Positions 5,764-12,634 of a stretch of DNA of 19,123 nucleotides are shown piece after piece. A program made the translations under genes and the position numbers. The notes beneath the pieces are model-generated. The model was not told the origin of the DNA, ran no database searches, and worked only from the letters and a program-made list of their open reading frames with translations. This stretch comes from UBA4615 sp046046245 (lineage in GTDB: Bacteria; Pseudomonadota; Gammaproteobacteria; Burkholderiales; Burkholderiaceae_E): NCBI GenBank assembly GCA_046046245.1, contig JBJOKE010000050.1, forward strand, positions 1 through 19,123, in the 5' to 3' direction. Positions within the stretch are counted from its first letter, which is position 1. The number at the start of each line of letters is the position of its first letter.

Positions 5764-7173
5764 TCAGTGCCGCTGCTTCGCCCAACGCTCCTTGAACGTC
5801 GGGCCGCGCGGCGCGGGCATGTCCCGGGTGGCGGTCCAGCCGGCGGCCATCGGCAGGCTGCGGATGCGGCCGTCCTCGCCGGCGAGCTTCGACAGCACCC
5901 AGGCGCCCATCCGCGCGAGCGGGCGGTAGAGCCCGGGCCGCCTCGCGGCGAAGGCCCAGGCCGCGAGTCCCGCGCGTTCGCGCCACGGCCGCAGGCCCCG
6001 CTCCATCTGCCGCTCGCGCAGCTTGCGCAGCAGGTCGGGCAGCGGGATCTTCATCGGACAGACCACGTGGCACTCGCCGCACAGCGTCGCCGCCTGCGGC
6101 AGGTCCAGCGTCTTCTCGATGCCCACGTAGGCCGGCGTCAGCACCGAGCCCATCGGGCCCGGGTAGACCCAGCCGTAGGTGTGGCCGCCGATCTTCTGGT
6201 AGACCGGGCAGTGGTTCATGCAGGCGCCGCAGCGGATGCAGCGGAGCATGTCCTGGAACTCGCCGCCCAGCAGCCCGGTGCGGCCGCCGTCGACCAGCAC
6301 GAAGTACATGTGCTCGGGGCCGTCCTGCTCGCCCGGCGCACGCGGGCCGGTGAGGATCGAGAAGTAGTTCGAGATCGACTGGCCGGTGGCCGAGCGCGGC
6401 AGCAGCCGCGCGACCAGCGCCAGGTCCTCGAGCGTGGGCAGCACCTTCTCGATGCCGGTGACGACGACGTGGACCTTCGGGGGCAGCACCGTGCACATGC
6501 CCTCGTTGCCCTCGTTCGTGAACACCGCGACCGAGCCGGTCTCGGCGACCAGGAAGTTGCCGCCCGAGACGCCCATGTCGGAGGACAGGAAATGCGGCCG
6601 CAGGAACTCGCGGGCCTCGCGGGTCATCGCAGGGATCTCGGTCAGCCGCGGCCGCTCGTGGACCTTCGCGAACAGGTCCGAGACCTCGTCCTTGGACTTG
6701 TGGACCACGGGCGCCACGATGTGCGAGGGCGGCTCGTTGTCGTTGATCTGCAGGATGTACTCGCCCAGGTCGGTCTCGACGACCTTGACGCCCGCAGCCT
6801 CGAGGTGGCGGTTGAGCGCCATCTCCTCGGACACCATCGACTTCGACTTGGTGACCTTGCGGACCTCGTGCCGCGTCGCGATCTCGACGACCAGTCGCGA
6901 GGCCTCCTCGGGCGTCTCGGCCCAGAGCACGGTCGCGCCGCGCGCGGTCGCCTCCTGCTCGAAGCGCTCGAGCCAGACGTCGAGGTGGCGCAGCGCGCGG
7001 TTGCGGCGGTCGACCGCCTCGGCGCGCGTGCCCTCGAAGTCGTCGAGCTCCTGGATCGCGTTCGCGCGGCCGACCGTCCAGCGCTGCGACAGGATCTTCA
7101 GGTTCTGCTGCAGGCGGACGTCGGCGAGCTTCTGCCCGGCGCGCGCCTTGAAGTGCATCGACTGGACCTGCAC
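5764..7173 (-). CDS. lutB: LutB-type lactate utilisation iron-sulfur protein
   Basis: A 469-residue protein of the LutB/YkgF family, a component of the LutABC L-lactate-oxidising complex in the cytoplasm. Residues 60-300 form the LUD (DUF162) domain, including KSKSMVSEEMALN and SDMGVSGGNFLVAETGS. Two ferredoxin-like cysteine sets follow: Cys312, Cys315, Cys318 and Cys322 in CIRCGACMNHCP, and Cys365, Cys368 and Cys372 in CGECHVVCP. The C-terminal helical tail is complete, so the gene is full length. The start is GTG at 7173, preceded by AAGGAGGG at suitable spacing; the lutA TGA ends two bases upstream, implying coupling. The next gene downstream is not lutC but the aconitase-type dehydratase, after 109 bases that hold no recognisable gene. 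The true electron donor may be lactate or another 2-hydroxy acid. Confidence 0.93.
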   Translation of the reverse strand: MQVQSMHFKARAGQKLADVRLQQNLKILSQRWTVGRANAIQELDDFEGTRAEAVDRRNRALRHLDVWLERFEQEATARGATVLWAETPEEASRLVVEIATRHEVRKVTKSKSMVSEEMALNRHLEAAGVKVVETDLGEYILQINDNEPPSHIVAPVVHKSKDEVSDLFAKVHERPRLTEIPAMTREAREFLRPHFLSSDMGVSGGNFLVAETGSVAVFTNEGNEGMCTVLPPKVHVVVTGIEKVLPTLEDLALVARLLPRSATGQSISNYFSILTGPRAPGEQDGPEHMYFVLVDGGRTGLLGGEFQDMLRCIRCGACMNHCPVYQKIGGHTYGWVYPGPMGSVLTPAYVGIEKTLDLPQAATLCGECHVVCPMKIPLPDLLRKLRERQMERGLRPWRERAGLAAWAFAARRPGLYRPLARMGAWVLSKLAGEDGRIRSLPMAAGWTATRDMPAPRGPTFKERWAKQRH

Positions 7174-7174
7174 C

Positions 7175-7912
7175 TCAGCCCTCCTTCACCGCGTCGCCGG
7201 CCAGCACCTGCGCGACGTGCAGCACGCGGGTGGCGGTGTCGCCGGTGCGGCGCAGCCGCCCCTCGATGTTCAGCATGCAGCCGAGATCGCCGAGCACCAC
7301 GCAGGACGCGCCGCTCGCCTTGATGCGGTCGATCTTCTCGTCGACGATCGCGGTGGAGATGTCGCCGTACTTCATCGCGAAGGTGCCGCCGAAGCCGCAG
7401 CAGGCGCGCGCGTCCTTCATCTCGGTGAGCGTGACGCCCGGCTGGAGCGCCAGCAGCGCGCGCGGCTGCGCCTGCACGCCCAGCTCGCGCAGCCCGCTGC
7501 ACGAGTCGTGGTAGGTGACCGAGCCCTCGAAGCGCCCCGGCAGCGACTTCAGCCCGACCACGTCGTGCAGGAACGAGGTCAGCTCCCAGGTCTTCGCCGC
7601 CAGCGCGTCGACCCGGATCCGCAGGTCGGGGTCGTCGGCGAAGAGCGCCGGATAGTGGGTGCGGATCATGCCGCCGCAGGAGCCGGAGGGCACGACCACG
7701 TAGTCGAACCTCTCGAACTCGCCGAGCACCTTGCGAGCCAGGTCGCGCGCGGTGGGGGTGTCGCCCGAGTTGTAGCCCGGCTGGCCGCAGCAGGTCTGCG
7801 CCATGGGCACCTCGACCGCGCAGCCGGCCGCCTCCAGCAGTCGCACCGCGGCCTCGGCGATCTCCGGCCGCATCACGTCGACCAGGCAGGTGATGAACAA
7901 TCCGACTCTCAA
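7175..7912 (-). CDS. lutA: LutA-type (Fe-S)-binding protein, TTG start
   Basis: A 245-residue protein with two CCG domains, as in LutA/YkgE and the cysteine-rich subunits of heterodisulfide reductase and glycolate oxidase. The first motif set is CCGQPGYNSG at residues 41-50 with PSGSCGGM at 75-82; the second is CCGFGGTFAMKYG at 171-183 with GDLGCMLN at 208-215. It is thought to carry Fe-S clusters that pass electrons from the hydroxy acid. I start it at TTG (7912): AGGAGG lies six bases upstream, and the resulting N-terminus (M)RVGLFITCLVDVMRP is exactly where the family normally begins. An in-frame ATG at 7939 would add nine residues, but then the ribosome-binding site would lie inside the gene. 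First gene of the minus-strand lut cluster, divergent from the IclR regulator. Confidence 0.93.
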   Translation of the reverse strand: MRVGLFITCLVDVMRPEIAEAAVRLLEAAGCAVEVPMAQTCCGQPGYNSGDTPTARDLARKVLGEFERFDYVVVPSGSCGGMIRTHYPALFADDPDLRIRVDALAAKTWELTSFLHDVVGLKSLPGRFEGSVTYHDSCSGLRELGVQAQPRALLALQPGVTLTEMKDARACCGFGGTFAMKYGDISTAIVDEKIDRIKASGASCVVLGDLGCMLNIEGRLRRTGDTATRVLHVAQVLAGDAVKEG

Positions 7913-7992
7913 GACACTCCTCCTCGAGGCGGCGATCATCTCACCGACGCCGTGCGCCGGCACGCACCGAGCCTCGACAGCGATTTCACCGC

Positions 7993-8022
7993 TTGATATA
8001 ACGTACCACCATCCACGATACA
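7993..8022 (+). promoter_or_regulatory. Possible promoter in the lutA/iclR divergent region
   Basis: The 153 bases between the divergent lutA and IclR-type genes contain one clearly AT-richer island. TTGATA at 7993-7998 and GATACA at 8017-8022, 18 bases apart, form a weak sigma-70-like promoter pointing toward the regulator. The same island would also lie upstream of lutA and is the natural place for an IclR operator. I could not identify a convincing palindrome, so the operator position is open. Confidence 0.35.
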
Positions 8023-8065
8023 CGCGCCCGCCCCCGGGGTCCGGCGCGGCCCCGCCACCCCTTCC

Positions 8066-8872
8066 ATGGCCCGACGGCGAGAAGACGCGTCCCAGCCCGG
8101 TACCGCCGACGGCGGCGGCCGCACCGCGATCCAGGTCATCGACCGGCTGGTCTGCCTGCTGGACGCGCTGGCCGAGCAGCCCGAGGCGGTGAGCCTGAAG
8201 GACCTGTCGATCCGCACCGGCCTGCATCCGTCGACCGCTCACCGGATCCTGAACGACCTGGTGACGGCCCGGCTGGTCGACCGTTCCGAGCCCGGTACCT
8301 ACCAGCTCGGCATCCGGCTGCTGGAGCTCGGCAACCTGGTCAAGGCCCGGCTCAACGTCCGCGACGCCGCGCTCGGGCCGATGCGCGAGCTGCATCGGCT
8401 GACCCACCAGCCGGTCAACCTGTCGATCCGCCAGGGCGACGAGATCGTCTACATCGAGCGCGCGGTGTCCGAGCGCAGCGGCATGCAGGTGGTCCGTGCG
8501 GTCGGCGGCCGCGCGCCGCTGCACCTGACCTCGGTCGGCAAGCTGTTCCTCGCGGCCGACGACCCGCGCAACGTCCGCGCCTACGCGACCCGCACCGGGC
8601 TCGCCGGCCACACCCGCAACAGCCTCACCGAGCCGGCGAAGCTCGAGCGCGAGCTGGCGCTGGTGCGCGCGCGAGGCTACGCGCGCGACAACGAGGAGCT
8701 GGAGCTGGGCGTGCGCTGCATCGCCGCCGGCATCCGCGACGACGCCGGCAAGCTGGTCGCCGGCCTGTCGATCTCGGCGCCCTCGGACTTCCTGCAGGAC
8801 GACTGGATCGACCTGCTGTGCCGCACCGCCGGCCAGATCTCGGCCGCGATCGGGTTCGACCCCGAGCAGTGA
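8066..8872 (+). CDS. IclR-family transcriptional regulator
   Basis: A 268-residue regulator with the IclR layout. The N-terminal winged helix-turn-helix is at about residues 20-85 (AIQVIDRLVCLLDALAEQ, then the recognition part LKDLSIRTGLHPSTAHRILNDL and the wing GTYQLGIRLLELG). The effector-binding domain is at 100-265, with VNLSIRQGDEIVYIERA, PLHLTSVGKLFLA, ARGYARDNEELELGVRCIAAGI and SISAPSDF. The C-terminal domain of this family binds small carboxylic acids or aromatic acids. It is transcribed divergently from lutA, so it most likely senses a substrate or intermediate of that cluster and controls lutA-lutB-dehydratase; that role is inferred from position. It is full length with ATG at 8066. 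Confidence 0.92.
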   Translation: MARRREDASQPGTADGGGRTAIQVIDRLVCLLDALAEQPEAVSLKDLSIRTGLHPSTAHRILNDLVTARLVDRSEPGTYQLGIRLLELGNLVKARLNVRDAALGPMRELHRLTHQPVNLSIRQGDEIVYIERAVSERSGMQVVRAVGGRAPLHLTSVGKLFLAADDPRNVRAYATRTGLAGHTRNSLTEPAKLERELALVRARGYARDNEELELGVRCIAAGIRDDAGKLVAGLSISAPSDFLQDDWIDLLCRTAGQISAAIGFDPEQ

Positions 8873-8880
8873 CGCGGCGA

Positions 8881-8930
8881 GGCCCGCGCGCAGCGGGCCC
8901 CGGAGCACTCGAGGATCCCGGCGTGCCGGG
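8881..8930. terminator. Two hairpins between the convergent iclR-type and pbpG genes
   Basis: The 66-base convergent gap holds two perfect inverted repeats: GGCCCGC at 8881-8887 with GCGGGCC at 8893-8899 (5-base loop), and CCCGGC at 8917-8922 with GCCGGG at 8925-8930 (very short loop). Position suggests a bidirectional transcription end. No T-run follows, so this is a structural candidate only. Confidence 0.4.
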
Positions 8931-8938
8931 CCGCGACC

Positions 8939-10123
8939 TCAGCTGCGTGCTTCGACCTGCAGCCGCGACTCGCGCGGCTGCTGGGCGATCCACTTCCTCA
9001 GCCGCTGCGCGTCGGCGAAGCGCGACTGCGCACCGGCGGCATCGAGCAGCACCACGATCACCGACCGGCCGTCGATCAGCGCCTGCATCACCAGGCACTT
9101 GCCGGCCTCGGAGATGTAGCCGGTCTTCTGCAGCCCGATCTGCCAGTCCGGATGGTCGACGAGGCGGTTCGTGCTGCGGAAGGCCACCTGACGGTAGCCG
9201 GTGTCGACGGTCAGCGAGGTCGCGGTCGAATAATCGCGGACCAGCGGATAGGCATGGGCGACCCGGACCATCCGGGCCAGGTCTCGCGCATTCGAGACGT
9301 TGCCGCTCGACAGGCCGGTCGGATCGGAGAAGCGACTGTCGGCCATGCCGATCGCACGGGCCTTCGCGTTCATCGCGTCGACGAAGGCCGGCAGGCCGCC
9401 GGGGAAGGTGCGGCCCAGCGCGTGCGCGGCACGGTTCTCGGAGGCCATCAGCGCGAGATGCAGCATCTCGGCGCGCGAGAGCTTCGAGCCGATGGCGAGC
9501 CGCGACGAGCTGTGGCGCTCGGTGTCGCGGTCGGCCTCGGTGATCTCGATCATCTCCTCGAGCGGCAGGCCCGCGTCGAGCACGACCATCGAGGTCATCA
9601 CCTTGGTGATCGAGGCGATGGGCAGCACCGCGTCCGGGTTCTTCTCGTAGAGCGGCTCGCCCGTCTCCTGGTCGAGCACCAGGGCGACCGACGAGCGCAG
9701 GTCGAGCGGGTCGTCGGTGAGGTGCAGGCCGATCGCGTTGCCGATCGACCGCCGCGGCGGCTCGACGGGGCGCTGCGCGAACGAGGCCTGCACGATCCGG
9801 CCGGCGCGGGACGCGGCGGATGCGGACTTCTTGCCCTTGGCCGGCGCGGCGGCGGCGCGGTCGGCCTTCGGGGCGCCCTGCTTGCGGATCGGCTGCGCGT
9901 TCACGCGCGGGGGCAGGGTCGCCTTGCGGGTCTGCACGTCGGCGACCTTGCGGGCCTGCACGTCGCCGACCTTGCGGGCGGCGGGCGCCTCGGCGGCGGG
10001 CTTGCGGGCCTTGGCGGGGGATCGGTCGGCGGCGGTCGCGGCGAGCGGGGCGTGGAAGGCGAGGAGGCCGGCCGCGAGGGCCAGGACGCGCCTCAGGCGG
10101 GCGCCAACGAACACCGGAACCAT
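8939..10123 (-). CDS. pbpG: D-alanyl-D-alanine endopeptidase (PBP7-like)
   Basis: A 394-residue serine peptidase of the S11 family that cuts D-Ala-containing cross-links or stems in periplasmic peptidoglycan. The active-site motifs are present: SITK at 171-174 (nucleophile Ser171, Lys174), SEN at 228-230 and KTG at 333-335. An N-terminal signal sequence covers about residues 1-32 (LRRVLALAAGLLAFHAPLA, then ATAA). Residues 33-115 are an Ala/Lys/Arg-rich, probably disordered linker, which makes the protein longer than the roughly 310-residue E. coli PbpG. The linker contains an eight-residue repeat. The ATG at 10123 is preceded by GGAGGT seven bases upstream, fixing the start. A monocistronic gene, converging on the IclR-type gene. 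Confidence 0.92.
   Translation of the reverse strand: MVPVFVGARLRRVLALAAGLLAFHAPLAATAADRSPAKARKPAAEAPAARKVGDVQARKVADVQTRKATLPPRVNAQPIRKQGAPKADRAAAAPAKGKKSASAASRAGRIVQASFAQRPVEPPRRSIGNAIGLHLTDDPLDLRSSVALVLDQETGEPLYEKNPDAVLPIASITKVMTSMVVLDAGLPLEEMIEITEADRDTERHSSSRLAIGSKLSRAEMLHLALMASENRAAHALGRTFPGGLPAFVDAMNAKARAIGMADSRFSDPTGLSSGNVSNARDLARMVRVAHAYPLVRDYSTATSLTVDTGYRQVAFRSTNRLVDHPDWQIGLQKTGYISEAGKCLVMQALIDGRSVIVVLLDAAGAQSRFADAQRLRKWIAQQPRESRLQVEARS
9923..9978. repeat. 24-bp tandem repeat in the pbpG linker
   Basis: Two 24-bp units begin at 9923 and 9947, followed by the first bases of a third at 9971. The shared core is CTTGCGGG(T/C)CTGCACGTCG. The units encode an Ala-Arg-Lys-Val-x-Asp-Val-Gln-like repeat in the positively charged linker after the signal peptide. 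Confidence 0.88.
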
Positions 10124-10189
10124 CGATACGACCTCCCTCGGAACGGGCGCGAAGTTTAACAAACGCCACCCCTTGTCTGAGCGAAAAAG

Positions 10190-10206
10190 GTACTCCGCAG
10201 AAGTAC
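10190..10206. repeat. Inverted repeat between pbpG and the dehydrogenase gene
   Basis: GTACT at 10190-10194 and AGTAC at 10202-10206 form a short inverted repeat in the 153-base divergent region (10124-10276). That region is clearly less GC-rich than the genes and must hold both promoters. The repeat may be an operator or chance; I could not assign convincing -35/-10 pairs. Confidence 0.3.
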
Positions 10207-10276
10207 TTGGAACGAAAACCCAACAAGGTGCATCAACTTGCCGACGAACGGCGTCGCACGCGGTGGAGAATGTCTC

Positions 10277-11290
10277 ATGCGTGTCTTCCAGATCGAAGGC
10301 GGGTGGGGGTCCGACCACCTGAAGCTGTCCTCGCGGCCCGATCCGCGCCCGGGTCCGGGCGAGGTGCTGCTGCGGATGAAGGCCGCGTCGCTGAACTACC
10401 GCGACCTCGTCGTGCCCGACCGCGGCTACGGGCAGTACACCGGCAACCTGCCGCTGATCCCGATCTCGGACGGCGTGGGCGAGGTCGTCGAGTGCGGTGC
10501 GGGCGTCTCGCGCGTGAAGGTCGGCGACCGGGTCTGCCCGAGCTTCCTCCAGCGCTGGGTGGGCGGCGAGCTGACGCTCGAGCGGATCACCGGCTCGCTC
10601 GGCGGTCCGATCGACGGCGTGATGGCCGACTTCATGGTGCTGCCCGAGGGCGGCGTCTGCGTCGTGCCCGATCACCTGAGCGACGTGCAGGCGGCCACCC
10701 TGCCCTGCGCGGCGCTGACCGCCTGGAGCGCGCTGGTCACCGAGGGGCGGCTGAAGGCCGGCGACCGGCTGCTGGTCCAGGGCACCGGCGGCGTCGCGCT
10801 CTTCGCGCTGCAGTTCGCGAAGCTCGCGGGCGCGCACGTGACGGTGATCTCGTCGTCCGACGACAAGCTCGCGCGGGCGCGGGCGCTCGGCGCGGACGCC
10901 GGCCTCAACTACGTCGCCGAGCCCGAATGGGCGAAGGCCTCGCGGGCGATCACCGGCGGCGCCGGCTTCGACCACATCCTGGAGCTCGGTGGCGAGCGGA
11001 CGCTGCCGCAGTCGCTGCGCTGCATCCGGCCGGGCGGCACGATCTCGATGATCGGCGTGCTCTCGGGCGGCACGATGAGCGCGTCGCTCGGGCTGGTCGT
11101 GACCCGGCAGGTGCGCCTGCAGGGCATCACCGTGGGCTCGCGCGACGGCTTCGAGGCGATGCTGCGCGCGATCGGCCAGCACCGGCTCGAGCCGGTCATC
11201 GACCGGGTGTTCGCGTTCGAGGAGCTGAAGGAGGCGATGGCCTGGCTGAAGTCGGGCGCGCACTTCGGCAAGGTCTGCCTCCGGCACTAG
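10277..11290 (+). CDS. Medium-chain dehydrogenase/reductase (alcohol dehydrogenase-like)
   Basis: A 337-residue NAD(P)H-dependent oxidoreductase of the MDR superfamily. The GroES-like N-terminal domain covers about residues 1-130 (PGEVLLRMKAASLNYRDL, IPISDGVGEVVECGAGV, KVGDRV). The Rossmann fold follows, with the nucleotide-binding loop QGTGGVALFALQFAK at 168-182, and the protein ends with KSGAHFGKVCLRH. The usual GHE catalytic-zinc motif is replaced by SDGVGE, and the structural-zinc four-cysteine loop is absent, so a zinc-free quinone-oxidoreductase-like enzyme is more likely, although databases often name this family zinc-dependent alcohol dehydrogenase. The substrate is unknown. I chose ATG at 10277, eight bases after GGAG; an upstream in-frame ATG at 10238 adds 13 non-conserved residues. 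The stop overlaps the stop of the facing thioesterase gene by four bases. Confidence 0.88.
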   Translation: MRVFQIEGGWGSDHLKLSSRPDPRPGPGEVLLRMKAASLNYRDLVVPDRGYGQYTGNLPLIPISDGVGEVVECGAGVSRVKVGDRVCPSFLQRWVGGELTLERITGSLGGPIDGVMADFMVLPEGGVCVVPDHLSDVQAATLPCAALTAWSALVTEGRLKAGDRLLVQGTGGVALFALQFAKLAGAHVTVISSSDDKLARARALGADAGLNYVAEPEWAKASRAITGGAGFDHILELGGERTLPQSLRCIRPGGTISMIGVLSGGTMSASLGLVVTRQVRLQGITVGSRDGFEAMLRAIGQHRLEPVIDRVFAFEELKEAMAWLKSGAHFGKVCLRH

Positions 11291-11727
11291 GCGCGCAGGG
11301 GTTCGAGCGCCGCGCGCAGCGCCGCGGGCAGCGGCACCGGACGGCGCGACAGGCGGTCGACGTACACGTGCACGAAGTGGCCCTGCGCGGCAGCCGTCGG
11401 GTCGTCGTTGCGGAACAGCCCGATCTCGTAGCGGACGCTGCTCGAGCCCAGGTGCGCGACCCGCAGCCCCGCGTGGATCGTGTCGGGGAAGCTGGTCGGC
11501 GCGAAATAGCGGCACGAGGTCTCGACCACCAGCCCGATCGCCTGGCCCGCGGCCACGTCGAGCGCACCCGCCTCGATCAGGTAGCGGTTCACCACGGTGT
11601 CGAAGTACTGGTAGTAGACGACGTTGTTCACGTGGCCGTACTGGTCGTTGTCGGCCCAGCGGGTGGTGATCGGCAGGTGGTGGCGGTAGGCGGCGCGCGG
11701 CTCGGGCGCGGGGCGGGGGTCGGACAC
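11287..11727 (-). CDS. Acyl-CoA thioesterase, 4-hydroxybenzoyl-CoA thioesterase (hotdog) family
   Basis: A 146-residue single-hotdog protein of the YbgC/4-hydroxybenzoyl-CoA thioesterase type. The motif WADNDQYGHVNNVVYYQYFDT at residues 24-44 holds the conserved Asp and the GHVNN turn that marks the family's active site. The strands V-V-E-T-S-C-R-Y-F-A-P and G-H-F-V-H-V-Y-V-D-R complete the fold. It should hydrolyse an acyl-CoA in the cytoplasm; the acyl chain is not predictable. The start is GTG at 11727 with GGAG about nine bases upstream. It lies 25 bases downstream of the EamA transporter gene on the same strand and probably belongs to that transcript. Confidence 0.9.
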   Translation of the reverse strand: MSDPRPAPEPRAAYRHHLPITTRWADNDQYGHVNNVVYYQYFDTVVNRYLIEAGALDVAAGQAIGLVVETSCRYFAPTSFPDTIHAGLRVAHLGSSSVRYEIGLFRNDDPTAAAQGHFVHVYVDRLSRRPVPLPAALRAALEPLRA

Positions 11728-11752
11728 GGACGGGGGCTCCAGGAGGGACGGT

Positions 11753-12634
11753 TCAGGTTCTCACGACGAGGGCGACACCGACGGCGACGCACAGCATGCC
11801 GAGGGCCGCGACCGCGCCGAAGGGCTCGCCGAACAGCAGCCAGGCCTGCAGCGCGGTGACCGGCGGCACGAGGTAGAACAGGCTCGAGACCCGCGTCGCC
11901 GAGCCGCGGCGGATCAGCAGGTTCATCAGGAAGGTCGCGCCGATCGACAGCGCGAGCACCGACCACGCGAGCGCGATCCAGACCTCGGCATTCGGCGCCC
12001 AGGTCCCGGTCTCGACCCACGCGGCGAGCGGCGCCAGCGCCACGAGCGAGGCGGCGTACTGCACGAAGGCGCCGGTGCGCAGGTCGAACGCAGGCACGTG
12101 GCGCCGCTGGTGGAGCGTGCCCGCGGTGATCGCGACGAGGCCCGCGAACGCGCAGGCGACGGGCGCGATCGCGAGGCCGTCGGTGCCGACGCGGTGCGCG
12201 ACGACCAGCGCGACGCCGCCGAAGCCGAGCGCGAGTCCGGCCCACTGCCGCGCGCCGGGCCGCTCGCGGCCGGACGCGAGCCACGCGGCGGTGAGCACCG
12301 GCTGCAGGTTGACGATCAGCGCGACGAGGCCGGCGCTCATGCCGAGCGCGACCGCGGTCCAGACGCCCGCGAGGTAGCCCGCGTGCAGCATCAGGCCGGC
12401 GACGGCGAGGTGGCGCGCGTCGCGCCACGACGGCCACGGCGCACGGGCCGCGAGGATCAGCGGCCCCAGCACCACGAGGGTCGCGGCGAAGCGCAGCGCG
12501 AGGAAGCCGAGCGGCGGCACGTGCGGCATCGCGAGTCGCGCGACCACGAAGCCGGTCGCCCAGAGCACGACGAACACCGCGGGCACGACGATGCCCAGGC
12601 CGCCGTCGGCGGCCGCCGCGACGCGCACGTTCAC
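11753..12634 (-). CDS. EamA/DMT-family transporter
   Basis: A 293-residue, very hydrophobic protein with about ten transmembrane helices in two EamA repeats, the layout of the drug/metabolite transporter superfamily (RhaT/YdcZ-like exporters). Helices are easily seen at residues 14-35, 40-58, 68-90, and so on to the C-terminal VAALGMLCVAVGVALVV. Diagnostic segments include LRFAATLVVLGPL in the first repeat and SSLFYLVPPVTALQAWLLFGEP in the second. It is probably an inner-membrane exporter of a small metabolite; the substrate is unknown. The start is GTG at 12634, whose bases overlap the TGA of the upstream amidohydrolase gene in a GTGA junction, so the two are coupled. Confidence 0.9.
   Translation of the reverse strand: MNVRVAAAADGGLGIVVPAVFVVLWATGFVVARLAMPHVPPLGFLALRFAATLVVLGPLILAARAPWPSWRDARHLAVAGLMLHAGYLAGVWTAVALGMSAGLVALIVNLQPVLTAAWLASGRERPGARQWAGLALGFGGVALVVAHRVGTDGLAIAPVACAFAGLVAITAGTLHQRRHVPAFDLRTGAFVQYAASLVALAPLAAWVETGTWAPNAEVWIALAWSVLALSIGATFLMNLLIRRGSATRVSSLFYLVPPVTALQAWLLFGEPFGAVAALGMLCVAVGVALVVRT

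Noticed and set aside
5500..7996. Long plus-strand frames opposite lutB and lutA
   Set aside because: They are antisense shadows of lutA/lutB, whose cysteine motifs and ribosome-binding sites are unambiguous.
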